Origin: Ostreococcus mediterraneus
Lineage: Eukaryota > Chlorophyta > Mamiellophyceae > Mamiellales > Bathycoccaceae
NCBI GenBank assembly: GCA_012295225.1
Contig: WMKK01000006.1
Span: 62,001-126,000 of the forward strand
Length of the DNA stretch: 64,000 nt
Direction: 5' to 3'
This document shows, piece after piece, positions 19,286 to 28,093 of this stretch (positions are counted from its first letter, which is position 1; each line of letters opens with the position of its first letter). Below the pieces are notes generated by a model. It was not told the DNA's origin. It made no database searches and saw only the letters and a program-made list of their open reading frames with translations. The position numbers and the translations under genes are program-made.

Positions 19286-20713
19286 GCGTTTGCGCACATA
19301 TTTATTTTTCTTTCACAAGTTGTAGTAGTTGCTGATGTTGTAACAAAATCATGAGCTCCATTCCTTATTATTCGAGAAGGTTTCACGCTCGGTGGAATTG
19401 AACCACCCCGCGCGCGCCGCTAAGCGCCGCGAGACCGTCAGCGTCTTGAGAACCCTCCGGCTTTGGGGAAACAAAGCCATCACGGGGTATGAAATAAGTT
19501 CTACGAATAGAAGAGAAACACGAATACCATGGATTCGGTCTAATTGATTTTGATACAGTAGGAGCGTAGGCCTGTAATCTGAAGATTTGGAGTTGGAACT
19601 ACGAAGTGTTTGTATACCGTTTTTTGTTTTTTGTTTTTGGATTCGTGTTTTTTCGGGCATCTGAAGAAATTCGCGAGTCAACGAGATAAAGAGTCACTGA
19701 TAAAACCTGATAAAATATAGAGCGTCCAAAAGATCATAAGGAATCGTTCTTCTTGTCTGTGGGAAAACGTCCAAGGTATAATGATTTGAGTGTAGGAAAT
19801 ACTACGGCGTGCGTGTGTAGGAATATACTACGACTACGGCGGAGGAGAGAGCCAGGACCAAATAAGAGAAGATGATAAATCTATGGAAGAGGGGGACGTG
19901 ACGCAAATAAACACTCGAGCCAGAAAACTACCGATGATACATATCGAAGCAGGTGGTCGAGAACTTTGATGAAGCGACGCTGTTTGGTTGTAAACTACGG
20001 ACGAATCCTAACGCAAAACAAACGTCTCAAACAAATAAAGCAAGAGTGCGTGCGTACGTGTAGTAGCCCCAATCATGAGAAATATATGTGTGCAGCAGAG
20101 ATGTGCGGGTCCTGGGAACAGAAACATAGACAACAACCACCCCGGACGCGTGCGCGTCGCGAGGAAGGCGTGTTCAACATCGAGTGTAATCAAACCTCTT
20201 TGTCCTCTCTCCGGTGCGTCGAATTGCGTCGAGCGCGCTTTGCGCGAAACTCCTAGTAGGAAAAAAACGTCTCCAGGTAAACGCGGTAAACGTATACATG
20301 TCTAAACCGGATCATCACCAGCGTGATTGATACATCGATAGCTCTCTGGGTTCGTGCGTGCGCGTGACAGCCGCGAGTTCAGCAGAATTCCTACACAAAT
20401 TGAGACGCAGGTGTGTGACGCGACGATCGCGACAGTCGCGAGATCGCGTCCGCCACCCAGCTCGCCAGAGTCCGGGCTTGTTCCGGCGACCGACGGCGCG
20501 GGACGCACCGCGCGTGCGCGGTGCGCGCCGAGCCTGTCGTGAGTGCGCGACGCGCGCGGAGACGCGTCGCGCACTGGCGCGCGGGCGCGCGGGTGGGCAC
20601 CCGTCGCTCCACCCTAGCGCGAAACACCCGCGTGTACGGGAACGTGGTGCGCGGCGTTCGAGCTGCGCCGTCGCGCACGTCGCGGCGCGTCGTCGTCGTC
20701 GTCGTCGTGGTCT
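19286..20713. other. 1.4-kb spacer, AT-richer, no recognisable gene
   Basis: By far the longest gene-free stretch outside repeats. The first kilobase is visibly richer in A and T than the surroundings, with poly-T runs near 19620-19645. The last 400 bp is GC-rich and leads into the SDR gene. I looked for U1, U2, U4, U5, U6, SRP and RNase P signatures and saw none. A tRNA-like T-arm lies at 19391-19407 on the minus strand (separate entry). Open frames of 60-110 codons here have no domain or codon-use support. It may be a regulatory region, a long 3' UTR or an unrecognised non-coding RNA. Confidence 0.5.
19383..19407 (-). other. tRNA-like T-arm / pol III B-box motif, tRNA not confirmed
   Basis: Minus strand reads GGTGGTTCAATTCCACC, a perfect 5-bp stem around the T-loop TTCAATT with the invariant G-G, T-T-C, A and C-C positions of a tRNA T-arm, followed by GAGCGTGA as an acceptor strand with discriminator A. 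I could not find a partner CACGCTC within about 180 bp on either side, nor a good D-arm, apart from a weak TACGCTC at 19562-19568. A degraded tRNA, a tRNA with rearranged (intron-bearing or permuted) parts, or chance are all possible. Confidence 0.25.
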
Positions 20714-21634
20714 ATGGACGCCGCGCGCGCGTCGGCATCGCTCGCATCGCGCGTTCACGGACGACACCGCGCGTCGTCGTCATCGTCATCGGTGGCATCA
20801 TCGGTGGCATCATCATCATCATCATCATCGGTGCTGAGAAAGTGCGCAAAGCAACGTCGCGCGACGGTGATGGCGGCGTCGCCGTACAAGGCGCAAGATG
20901 AGATCTCGGGACGCGTCGTACTCGTCACGGGCGCCAATCGGGGCATTGGTTTAGAGCTGTGCAAGTTGTTTCTCGAGAAAGGGAACGAGGTGCGCGCGGG
21001 GTGTCGCGTCGAGTCGGACGCGCTCGCGGCGTTAGCGCGCGCGTCCAACGGGCGATTGACCGTGAGTCACGTGGACGTGGGTGACGAACGGAGCATTGCA
21101 GAGTTTGTCGATGGGTTGAAAGCCGCTGGGGTGGAACACGTGGATGTGGTGTTGAACAACGCGGGCGTCGTCGGCTCGGATGGGTACTCCAAATGGGACT
21201 TGCAAAGCACGACGCAAGAAGAAATGATTTACGTGTTCAAGGTGAACACGTGCGGACCGGTGTTGATGGTGAAGTATCTACACCAACTCGGCTTGATCGG
21301 TAGCGGCACCGCCGACGGTTCGGAAACGCTCGTGGGAAATGTCACCTCAAAAGTCGGCTCCGTCGACGACAACGGCTCGGGTCAAGGCTACGCCTACCGC
21401 GCGTCCAAATCCGCGTTGAACAACTGCAACCGATCCATGCAAATCGACCTCGCACCGCAAGGTGTGCATTTCGCTTTACTCCATCCGGGTTGGGTGCGCA
21501 CGGGCATGACCGAAGGCCGCGGATTGATCGACGCGCGCGAATCAGCCTCTGGATTAATTCGCGTCCTCGAAGGCGCGTTCGGCGATTGCGAACACCACTG
21601 GTTCGACTATAAAGGCGATGCCATCCCGTGGTGA
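20714..21634 (+). CDS. Short-chain dehydrogenase/reductase
   Basis: A 306-residue classical SDR. The cofactor motif TGANRGIGLELCK is near residue 76, NNAG near 150, and the catalytic YRASK near 230 with a preceding Ser/Thr-rich strand (GNVTSKVGS). The C-rich carbonyl-reductase-like C-terminus reads LLHPGWVRTGMTE. The first 52 residues are Ser-, Ala- and Arg-rich and contain runs of Ser coded by TCN repeats (about 20775-20832); this may be a plastid or mitochondrial targeting peptide. If it is not translated, the start would be the Met at 20870 (MAASPYKAQDEISG). Substrate unknown; csgA-like SDRs are the closest type by eye. Confidence 0.85.
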   Translation: MDAARASASLASRVHGRHRASSSSSSVASSVASSSSSSSVLRKCAKQRRATVMAASPYKAQDEISGRVVLVTGANRGIGLELCKLFLEKGNEVRAGCRVESDALAALARASNGRLTVSHVDVGDERSIAEFVDGLKAAGVEHVDVVLNNAGVVGSDGYSKWDLQSTTQEEMIYVFKVNTCGPVLMVKYLHQLGLIGSGTADGSETLVGNVTSKVGSVDDNGSGQGYAYRASKSALNNCNRSMQIDLAPQGVHFALLHPGWVRTGMTEGRGLIDARESASGLIRVLEGAFGDCEHHWFDYKGDAIPW

Positions 21635-21794
21635 CGCGGCACACACACTTCACGACACAAATCACTTCCTCCGGGTCGCTCACGCATTGACGACGCATGC
21701 CCACACCCCGAGCCTCGCTCCGCTCGCGCCCGTCGCTCGCGCGAAAACAGTTTCCCAGTCAGCCCTTTCTACTGAAATTCCAAATCCGCCAATC

Positions 21795-23198
21795 ATGAAC
21801 CGTCAATTACCCCCCCATTACCTCATCCAAAGTATGACGAGGATGAGAGGATTGCGACCCGCGCGCCCGCGCGGCATCACACGCCCGCGCGACGTCTCAC
21901 GCCCCCTACCTCGCGTCGGTGCGATCGACGCATTTCCACCTCCCCCGTTCGCCCTCGCGCAGTCGTCGTTCGGTGACGCCCTCGCGCGCGACGGTGCGCG
22001 ACCCATGGAGCGCATTCCGAGCGCGGATGATTTCATGGCGTCGCTCTGGCGCACGCAAAACGCGCACGCGGCGCTGCACCCGGGCGGCGTCGCGCGCACG
22101 CCGAGTCAGAATGAAATGGAGACATATTTTAACGCCATGCTCGCCGGGCAGACGCCGCAGAATGTGAACGCGTTGGAGGCGCTGACGCCGCGCGAGGGCA
22201 CGCCCACGCCCGGGGGGATCCCGCGCGTGGCGTCGATTGATTTTTTACGAAAGATGATCATTGGACAGCAGCAGTTTATGGGTTCGCAAGGCGCGGGTGG
22301 TCAACAAGGGAGTGCGACGAGTCCTGGGGCGATGACGCCGAATACGGCGGCGGCATTTGCGTCTTTGGCGGCGAGCTCGGGGGCGAATTTGGCGTCGTTG
22401 GGGCAGCTGGCGGCGCACGGCGGGGACGCGAATGGTGCGGGTGCGGGTAAGGCGACGAAGGGTGGACGGTCTGGGACGAAACGCGCTGCGGCGAAGGCGC
22501 CTGCGGCGAAGAAGGCGCCTGCGGCGAAGAAGGCGAAAGCGGCGCCCTCGCCCAAGAAGTCGTCGCCCGCGGCTGGGGCAAAGGGTAAAAAGGCGGCGAC
22601 CACGGCCGGGGCGGCGGCGGCGACCAAGGCGGCGCCAGCGACGAGTGGGTCGGCTAAACCGACAAAAAGCACGACGGAATCCGAAGACGGTGAGTATTCT
22701 GACGATTCGCGCGATGAAAATGGGAACCCCATAGCGAATGACGTGCGACGGCAGCGTCGCATGTTGAGCAACCGCGAAAGCGCGAGACGAAGCCGGAGAA
22801 GAAAGCTCGAGCACGTGGCGACGCTCGAAGCACAGATTGCTCAACTCAATGCCGAGCTCGCGATGGCGATGCAAAAATGCCGGCAAATGGAGCTTCGCAC
22901 CGCCGAACTCGTGCGCGAAAACACCACATTCAAGGCTGAAAACCAGCGCTACTTGCAATTGCTGCAGCAAGCTGGGCCGCCGGGCGCGAGCGTCACCGCC
23001 CCGAAAGCGGCATCATCACTCGAGCGCAAATCAAGTTTGCAGCGCATTTCGAGCAATGGCGACCTGACCAAAAGAGTCGACTCGCCGACGATCGGAAGCG
23101 GTTCGGGCTTTGTGCCGTTTCGCTCGCTTCAATCGTATGAAAATTTGCTCGCGTTGCAAGCTCAAGCGCAACAAGGTGCTGGCGGTCGCGCCACGTGA
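21795..23198 (+). CDS. bZIP transcription factor with histone H1-like linker
   Basis: A 467-residue nuclear protein. The basic region (RRMLSNRESARRSRRRKLEH) starts near residue 316 with the diagnostic N-x7-R spacing, followed by a zipper of four to five heptads up to about residue 385. An upstream segment of about 60 residues is almost only Ala, Lys, Pro, Gly and Thr (repeats of AAKKAPAAKKA), like the tail of histone H1. An acidic patch (ESEDGEYSDDSRDENG) sits just before the basic region. The N-terminal half has two short conserved-looking stretches (IPSADDFMASLW and ASIDFLRKMI). The start at 21795 is chosen because frames open further up overlap the SDR stop. Confidence 0.9.
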   Translation: MNRQLPPHYLIQSMTRMRGLRPARPRGITRPRDVSRPLPRVGAIDAFPPPPFALAQSSFGDALARDGARPMERIPSADDFMASLWRTQNAHAALHPGGVARTPSQNEMETYFNAMLAGQTPQNVNALEALTPREGTPTPGGIPRVASIDFLRKMIIGQQQFMGSQGAGGQQGSATSPGAMTPNTAAAFASLAASSGANLASLGQLAAHGGDANGAGAGKATKGGRSGTKRAAAKAPAAKKAPAAKKAKAAPSPKKSSPAAGAKGKKAATTAGAAAATKAAPATSGSAKPTKSTTESEDGEYSDDSRDENGNPIANDVRRQRRMLSNRESARRSRRRKLEHVATLEAQIAQLNAELAMAMQKCRQMELRTAELVRENTTFKAENQRYLQLLQQAGPPGASVTAPKAASSLERKSSLQRISSNGDLTKRVDSPTIGSGSGFVPFRSLQSYENLLALQAQAQQGAGGRAT

Positions 23199-23524
23199 CC
23201 CGAGCGTAGTCTTCCCGCGCATCCATCGCGCACCCAGCCATTGGCGTTAGTACTCATCATTAGCCCCGAGTACGCGGCGTCGGCTTGTATAGCACTTGTA
23301 GTTCACCGTCGCGTGATTCGCCCCATAACTCTTCACATCTAACCCTCAGAGCGAAGCGAACAAGAAAAGTGAACGTTACAAATGTGATTGATTTTAGGGC
23401 GTTATCTCCGGGGATCGTTCGTTTTTTGTTTCCGTCTCCTCGTTGTTGTTACCACGGATGGGACACACACAGCCCAGACCACACAACCTCGCGCACGCCA
23501 CGCGACGCATCATCGTCGTCGAGC
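23199..23524. other. Spacer between bZIP and PDZ-like genes
   Basis: 326 bp without a gene. It contains the bZIP 3' end and the promoter of the next plus-strand gene. No repeat, TATA box or RNA gene stands out. Confidence 0.4.
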
Positions 23525-24196
23525 ATGGTGTCTCAGCGCGTGATTCCGCGCCTCGTCGCGCGTGCGCGGCCGCACACCGTCGCGCAGCGCCTTGGAGACG
23601 CGTCAACGTCATCGCCGACGCGTCGCTCGTTATCCAACCGGGCGTTGGATGACGAGCGCCTCGGTGCGCTCGATGCCGTCATGGGCGTCACTCGGGTGCC
23701 AACCAGCGAGAGCGTCGATGATGCGTCGTCGGCGGCAGCGGCAGCGGCGCGACGCACGGTGCGCGAGTGCACGGTGGAGCTCACCGAAGACACCGCGGCG
23801 AGACTGGAGCTCGAAGTGTCGAGCGCGAGCGCGCGACTCATAAGAGCCACCATGAGGTCGCCGCTTGGCATAGTATTCGAAGAAATCGAAGGCGAAATTA
23901 CTGTTGTAGAGTTTTTCGATCAATCGGACACGCTCGGGCCGATTTCAAAGGGGATTAAGATTGGAGATGTGCTTCGCGCGACGTCGGCGATGACGCGCGA
24001 GATGTCTTACGGCAAGTTGGGAATACTCGGGGGCGGGAATGGCAGGCCGACGTGGAAGCGCGTGATGTACACGGTGGCGTACGGAACGGATGAGCTCGAT
24101 GANGTCACGTTTGATCAAGCCATGAAAGCGATTGGGTCGAATGCAAAAGCGGGGGATTTCGACGTCGAGTTGGTGTTTGAGCGCCGGATGTCGTGA
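23525..24196 (+). CDS. Plastid-type PDZ-like domain protein
   Basis: A 223-residue protein. The first 60 or so residues (MVSQRVIPRLVARARPHTVA onward) are rich in Arg, Ala, Ser and Thr, like a transit peptide. The C-terminal 110 residues look like one PDZ-like fold: SPLGIVFEEIEGEITVVEFF (carboxylate-loop strand), then GPISKGIKIGDVLRATSAMT, the GIKxGDxLxA pattern of PDZ domains. Similar small plastid PDZ proteins occur in algae, usually of unknown role. One base is unresolved at 24103, so one residue is undefined. It converges on the TraB gene, 85 bp away. Confidence 0.6.
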   Translation: MVSQRVIPRLVARARPHTVAQRLGDASTSSPTRRSLSNRALDDERLGALDAVMGVTRVPTSESVDDASSAAAAAARRTVRECTVELTEDTAARLELEVSSASARLIRATMRSPLGIVFEEIEGEITVVEFFDQSDTLGPISKGIKIGDVLRATSAMTREMSYGKLGILGGGNGRPTWKRVMYTVAYGTDELDXVTFDQAMKAIGSNAKAGDFDVELVFERRMS

Positions 24197-24281
24197 GCGA
24201 ATGCAAAACATTTTCATTCATGATTTTGTAGTGTTGTTACATTTAGATAGAAGACGTGTACGTATTAGGCAATCGCATCAA

Positions 24282-25619
24282 TTACGCCGCACTTGCGCCT
24301 CCTTTTGCGGGGAAATTAGCCACGGAATTTGTTCGAAGTGCGTTGATAATCTCGTCGCTCCATCCTTTGCCTCCGTTGACGGGACGCACCGCGCGCACGG
24401 GCTCCAACACATCCTTGGAATAATCGCACTTGTATCCGCCAATGACGGTGTCTAAAACCGCCTTGTCTTCGACACACGCCATGAGCATGCGCGTAGAACC
24501 GTAGACTTCGCTTACGAGCTCGAAATTCGCCTTTTCCTCGTCGGTCAAGTTGGCGACATCCTCTTCGAGCGTGCGTTCGACGTCATTCAACAACGCCGGC
24601 GGGCAACGCAATCCCATCAAACGCTGGGCCATCGCGAGGCGCGCGCCGAGGCTTTCAGAAGACGCCTTTGGCACGGACGTCAACTCGTCAATCTTAGCGT
24701 CGTTCTCGGCGGCGCCAAATGTGTCGCCATATATCCGAGCCACTCCGGCGACGTGGTCGACGCCCATGACGGCAACCACTTTCCCACCATTCTCCGCCTT
24801 GTTCACGCACTCTCGAATCGTCGACGCCAAAACACAATCGCGTTCATCGATGATGACCTTTTCAAAATAATCATTCGTGCGTTCGCTCGCGGCAGCGGCG
24901 AGAGGATGATCATCCGGCAATAACAATCTATAGTTGCGTTCGCTCTGCGTCGCAAACGCCCCATCCAGCTCTCCCAGCGTCGGCGTCGACACCAATCGTT
25001 TAATGGTCACCGCCTTGGGACGATCACCATACACAATTGTCGCTCGCACCGCGAACGCCGCGGCGTACACTAAAACTTCGGGTGGAAGTTGCGCCTTCAT
25101 GTTTTCCCACTGCGGCGACTCTTCAATCGGTCCGAGCTCGCCGAGCAACATCCCCGCTAATCGCGTGACAAAAATCAACGCTTCATCCGCCGCCGCGGCA
25201 TCCATCATCATCGCAGAAACCCCTTGCTCGTACTGCAGCACGTTCCCCGTCGCATCACCGTGCTCGCTCGTCACCGCCGTCTCCACGACGACGAGCGACG
25301 GCTTCGTCTTCAATATAAACTCCGCCGCATCGTGCGCGCCCTCCTTGCTCAAGTGCGACACCCCGAACATCACGCACGAATCATCGAGCTTGGTAAACGT
25401 CCCCGCGGTCCACGCATCGGGTGTCGCCGTCACCGACGTTGTTGGAGATAAGTCTTCCACGTCTTGGTCCTCAAAGAACGCGCGCGGGCGCGCGCGGTTT
25501 ACACGACGACCACCTCCACCAGGCGCGCGAATGACCCCGCGCGCGCGCTCCGCGCGTGCGAGCGAATTATTTCCAGCGTACGTGCGCGGGATCGACGACG
25601 CATGGGGCGCGGCAAACAT
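24282..25619 (-). CDS. TraB/PrgY-domain protein
   Basis: A 445-residue protein with the TraB family signatures in order: VMFGVSHLSKEGAHDAAEFI at the first GxxH-type motif, LVVVETAVTSEH with the conserved Glu, VYGDRPKAVTIKR, and DERDCVLASTIRECV followed by VVAVMGVDHVAGV with the second conserved His. These residues resemble the putative metal-protease site of the TIKI/TraB superfamily. The N-terminal 55 residues have Ala, Arg and Ser in excess and no acidic residues until residue 50, so plastid or mitochondrial import is likely. Plant TraB proteins sit on mitochondria or plastids; the substrate is not known. Confidence 0.82.
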   Translation of the reverse strand: MFAAPHASSIPRTYAGNNSLARAERARGVIRAPGGGGRRVNRARPRAFFEDQDVEDLSPTTSVTATPDAWTAGTFTKLDDSCVMFGVSHLSKEGAHDAAEFILKTKPSLVVVETAVTSEHGDATGNVLQYEQGVSAMMMDAAAADEALIFVTRLAGMLLGELGPIEESPQWENMKAQLPPEVLVYAAAFAVRATIVYGDRPKAVTIKRLVSTPTLGELDGAFATQSERNYRLLLPDDHPLAAAASERTNDYFEKVIIDERDCVLASTIRECVNKAENGGKVVAVMGVDHVAGVARIYGDTFGAAENDAKIDELTSVPKASSESLGARLAMAQRLMGLRCPPALLNDVERTLEEDVANLTDEEKANFELVSEVYGSTRMLMACVEDKAVLDTVIGGYKCDYSKDVLEPVRAVRPVNGGKGWSDEIINALRTNSVANFPAKGGASAA

Positions 25620-25709
25620 CGCGTTGGGCGTCGAGCTATGGCGAGAGGGTACAGGGTAAAAGTTAAGGTATTCGCACAGAGGGACGCGCGTCCCGACTAC
25701 TACGTGGTG

Positions 25710-26372
25710 CTATTGCGGATTCGCCCGGCGCGCGTCGATATCGGCGGCCCAAGCGCTAACTTTCACGTGCGACGTCGTGGTGAACGTCTTCCCGGCTTCA
25801 CCACCGATGATATCCTTATCCTGCGCGCGGTCGCGAACGAAACGCGTCCAGTCAGTCGTCGACGACGCTACGAGCCACGAAATACACGCGCACACGCGAT
25901 ACGCAACGCGCGCGCGCGCACACACACGCACCTTTGGAACATTATTCCCACCCTTCTTCGTCTTCTCCTCCGCCTTCTTCGCCGCCTCGGCGTCGGCGCG
26001 AAGCTTTTCCTCGCGCTTTTCTCGTTGCTCGGCTCGACGCGCTTTATTCTTCTTATTCGAGCTTTGCTTATTCCTCGGTAACGACGACGACGCCGACACC
26101 GACGCGGTCTTCGCCGACGCAGACGCAGACAACGTCTTCCCTTTCCCTGCGGTTGAGCTTTTCGATGACGCGCCGCCGAGGAACCGTCTCGCGACCGCCG
26201 CGCACACGGCGCCCACGACGACGAGCATCAACAACCCATTCCCTTTCTGCGCCGTCCCCGTCGCCGTCGTCGCCGCGCGTCGCCGCCGCGCGCTCGACGA
26301 CGTCGCCGGTGTTCGTTTTGACGCCGTCGTCGCCGGTGGCGGTGCGCCGCCGCCGCGTCGCACGGTGGCCAT
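25710..26372 (-). CDS. Single-pass basic coiled-coil protein, spliced, unknown function
   Basis: Exon 1 is 26372-25932 and exon 2 25820-25710, joined across a 111-nt intron with GTGCGT donor, GACTGAC branch site and GCGCAG acceptor; the product is 183 residues. An Arg/Thr/Ala N-terminus precedes one hydrophobic segment (GLLMLVVVGAVCAAVARRFL), then a Ser/Lys linker and a charged helix (KARRAEQREKREEKLRADAE). The spliced tail reads DKDIIGGEAGKTFTTTSHVK. The intron has a length divisible by three and no stop, so an unspliced message would also be open and give 220 residues. I do not recognise the family. It is divergent from the bromodomain gene, 47 bp apart. Confidence 0.6.
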   Translation of the reverse strand: MATVRRGGGAPPPATTASKRTPATSSSARRRRAATTATGTAQKGNGLLMLVVVGAVCAAVARRFLGGASSKSSTAGKGKTLSASASAKTASVSASSSLPRNKQSSNKKNKARRAEQREKREEKLRADAEAAKKAEEKTKKGGNNVPKVRVCARARVAYRVCACISWLVASSTTDWTRFVRDRAQDKDIIGGEAGKTFTTTSHVKVSAWAADIDARRANPQ

Positions 26373-26419
26373 GGCGCGCGCGCGACGATGTGAGGCGCGT
26401 CACTCGGCGGCTCGCGGCG
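26373..26419. promoter_or_regulatory. 47-bp bidirectional promoter
   Basis: Only 47 bp separate the start codon of the single-pass protein (minus, 26372) from that of the bromodomain protein (plus, 26420). Both starts are the first plausible Mets after non-overlapping frames. The interval is GC-rich with no TATA-like motif. Confidence 0.4.
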
Positions 26420-27910
26420 ATGAACCGCGGCGGTGGCGACCGCGGCGGCGGCGGCGTGCCGCCACGGGCGCCAGCGATCGATGGCGATATCGCCGATGCG
26501 GCAATCTATCGCTCGCTCGAGCCCGACGTGGAGGAGTACGAGCGTCGAGCGCGCGAGGATGTCGCGTCGCTCGTGGCGCTGGCGGTGGTCGAACGCGTCG
26601 TCATCGACGACGATGGGCGCGATGCGGGCGCGCGTGCGTGTACGAGCGCGAGCGCATCGACGACACGCGTGATGACGGACCTACCAAAGGCGCCCGCGGC
26701 GAATGTGCCGGCGTTGGCGCGCGCTGGGAGTCGTGAGCTCATGGATTTATTTCCCAAGGCGCGGGCCAAGGCGACGGCGCCGGCGGCCAAGTCGACGGCG
26801 CCGTCGTCGACTTGGGCCGTGAACGCGCTGCATAAACAATTTAATACAGCGCTCGGGGCGATTCTTGACGAGCTCGTCAAGCTTGACGTCGTGGATCCGT
26901 TTTTAATCGCCGTAGACGTGAGAAACGTCCCAGATTATTATGTCGTCATCGAAACGCCCATCGATATCGCCACCATGCGGGACAAGGCGCGCGGTGGGAA
27001 GTATTTAAGTAAAGACGCATTCGCGAAAGATTTACGGTTGATGGAATCCAATGCGGTCAAGTATAACGGGTCGAAATCGGTCGTGGCGGATATGGCGCGA
27101 GCGGTGGTGAGCCGAGGCGAAGAATTGCTCTCGCACATGCCGCGCGTTGATTTCGTGACGTGTGCGCGCGTCGCCGCGTTCGCCGACGCGTTGACGCGCG
27201 ACAAAGATAGTGTTCTTTCGCTTGATGGTGATAGGATTACGGACGCGGGGTATGGTGAAGACGATGTAGACGCAAACGTCGCGGCGTGGCGCGAGGCGAC
27301 GATGCGGACGCGCGTTCGACGCGTGTTTCGAGCCAAGGCGCTCGCGGGGTTACCACTCGGCGATCGACGAGCAGTGCGCCCACGAAGCGCGAGGGGAATG
27401 TTAGATTTCATGCGCGCGAGTGCAGATCACTGTTTCGAAACCGAAAGCCTTGCGAACGACGCGACGGCGTCGATTGAAGTGGGCGCTCGAAGCGCCGCGC
27501 CCGAAGACGACATCTTCATCGCAAACGCCGTGCCTGCGCTGCCACAATACGCCGGCACCGCACTCGTAATGCGCGATGAAGATGTGTTCGACGCCATGAC
27601 GCGTGCGGTCGCGCGCGCATGGCTCGAACGACCGCAGTTTGAAGCGGACGCGGTTGTCACTCGAGGCACGCTCCACGTCGTCGCGTCTCGTGCGCAGGAT
27701 TTCATCACCAATATCGCGCGCGCCATCAAGCGCGCCACTGTGAATGATGCTGCCATCATCACCACCGCCACTACCGCCAACACCGACGACGATGACGAGC
27801 GTGCGAGAAAGAAACAGCGCACAGCCGACGCTCAATTCTTCGCCGCCGTTCGCGTATCGCGTCGCCTCCCGCAGGCGCGACGCGCGCTGAGATACGCCCC
27901 GACGCCGTAA
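26420..27910 (+). CDS. Bromodomain protein
   Basis: A 496-residue nuclear protein. Residues about 130-235 form one bromodomain: the ZA loop with VRNVPDYYVVIETPIDIATM, then GGKYLSKDAFAKDLRLMESN-AVKYN, where the Asn of the AVKYN motif contacts acetyl-lysine. Upstream is an IADAAIYRSLEPDVEEYERR helix and a low-complexity linker. The C-terminal 260 residues are not recognised; a segment with DEDVFDAMTRAVARAWLERP is helical, and the tail has an acidic run followed by RARKKQR, a likely nuclear-localisation signal. A single-bromodomain subunit of a remodeler or acetyltransferase complex is likely, but the complex cannot be named. Confidence 0.82.
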   Translation: MNRGGGDRGGGGVPPRAPAIDGDIADAAIYRSLEPDVEEYERRAREDVASLVALAVVERVVIDDDGRDAGARACTSASASTTRVMTDLPKAPAANVPALARAGSRELMDLFPKARAKATAPAAKSTAPSSTWAVNALHKQFNTALGAILDELVKLDVVDPFLIAVDVRNVPDYYVVIETPIDIATMRDKARGGKYLSKDAFAKDLRLMESNAVKYNGSKSVVADMARAVVSRGEELLSHMPRVDFVTCARVAAFADALTRDKDSVLSLDGDRITDAGYGEDDVDANVAAWREATMRTRVRRVFRAKALAGLPLGDRRAVRPRSARGMLDFMRASADHCFETESLANDATASIEVGARSAAPEDDIFIANAVPALPQYAGTALVMRDEDVFDAMTRAVARAWLERPQFEADAVVTRGTLHVVASRAQDFITNIARAIKRATVNDAAIITTATTANTDDDDERARKKQRTADAQFFAAVRVSRRLPQARRALRYAPTP

Positions 27911-28093
27911 ACACCGCTCTTGTTCATAGACTATAGTATTCTTTAGGGTTCAATATTCATATCATCGTTAGCATGCGTCTACGCACCACGAAAGTACCAC
28001 GCGGCCAGCGGTCAACTCAGAGGGGAAGGATACGAATAGTCATTCTTACCCACGACTCCATTTCGCGACTACTGCGTCGCCGCCGCCGCCGCG

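Noticed and set aside
19349-19681. A 110-codon minus-strand frame in the AT-richer spacer
   Set aside because: No domain, poor codon use and overlap with the tRNA-like T-arm; treated as non-coding.
19321-20300. Spliceosomal snRNA, SRP RNA or RNase P RNA in the spacer
   Set aside because: Looked for the conserved U1, U2, U4, U5 and U6 blocks and found only short coincidental matches such as GTGTAGTA near 20059.
20302-20767. Several 60-150-codon frames on both strands before the SDR gene
   Set aside because: Arg- and Ala-rich translations of GC-rich DNA, none with an RNA or protein signal; the SDR reading frame explains the end of the stretch.
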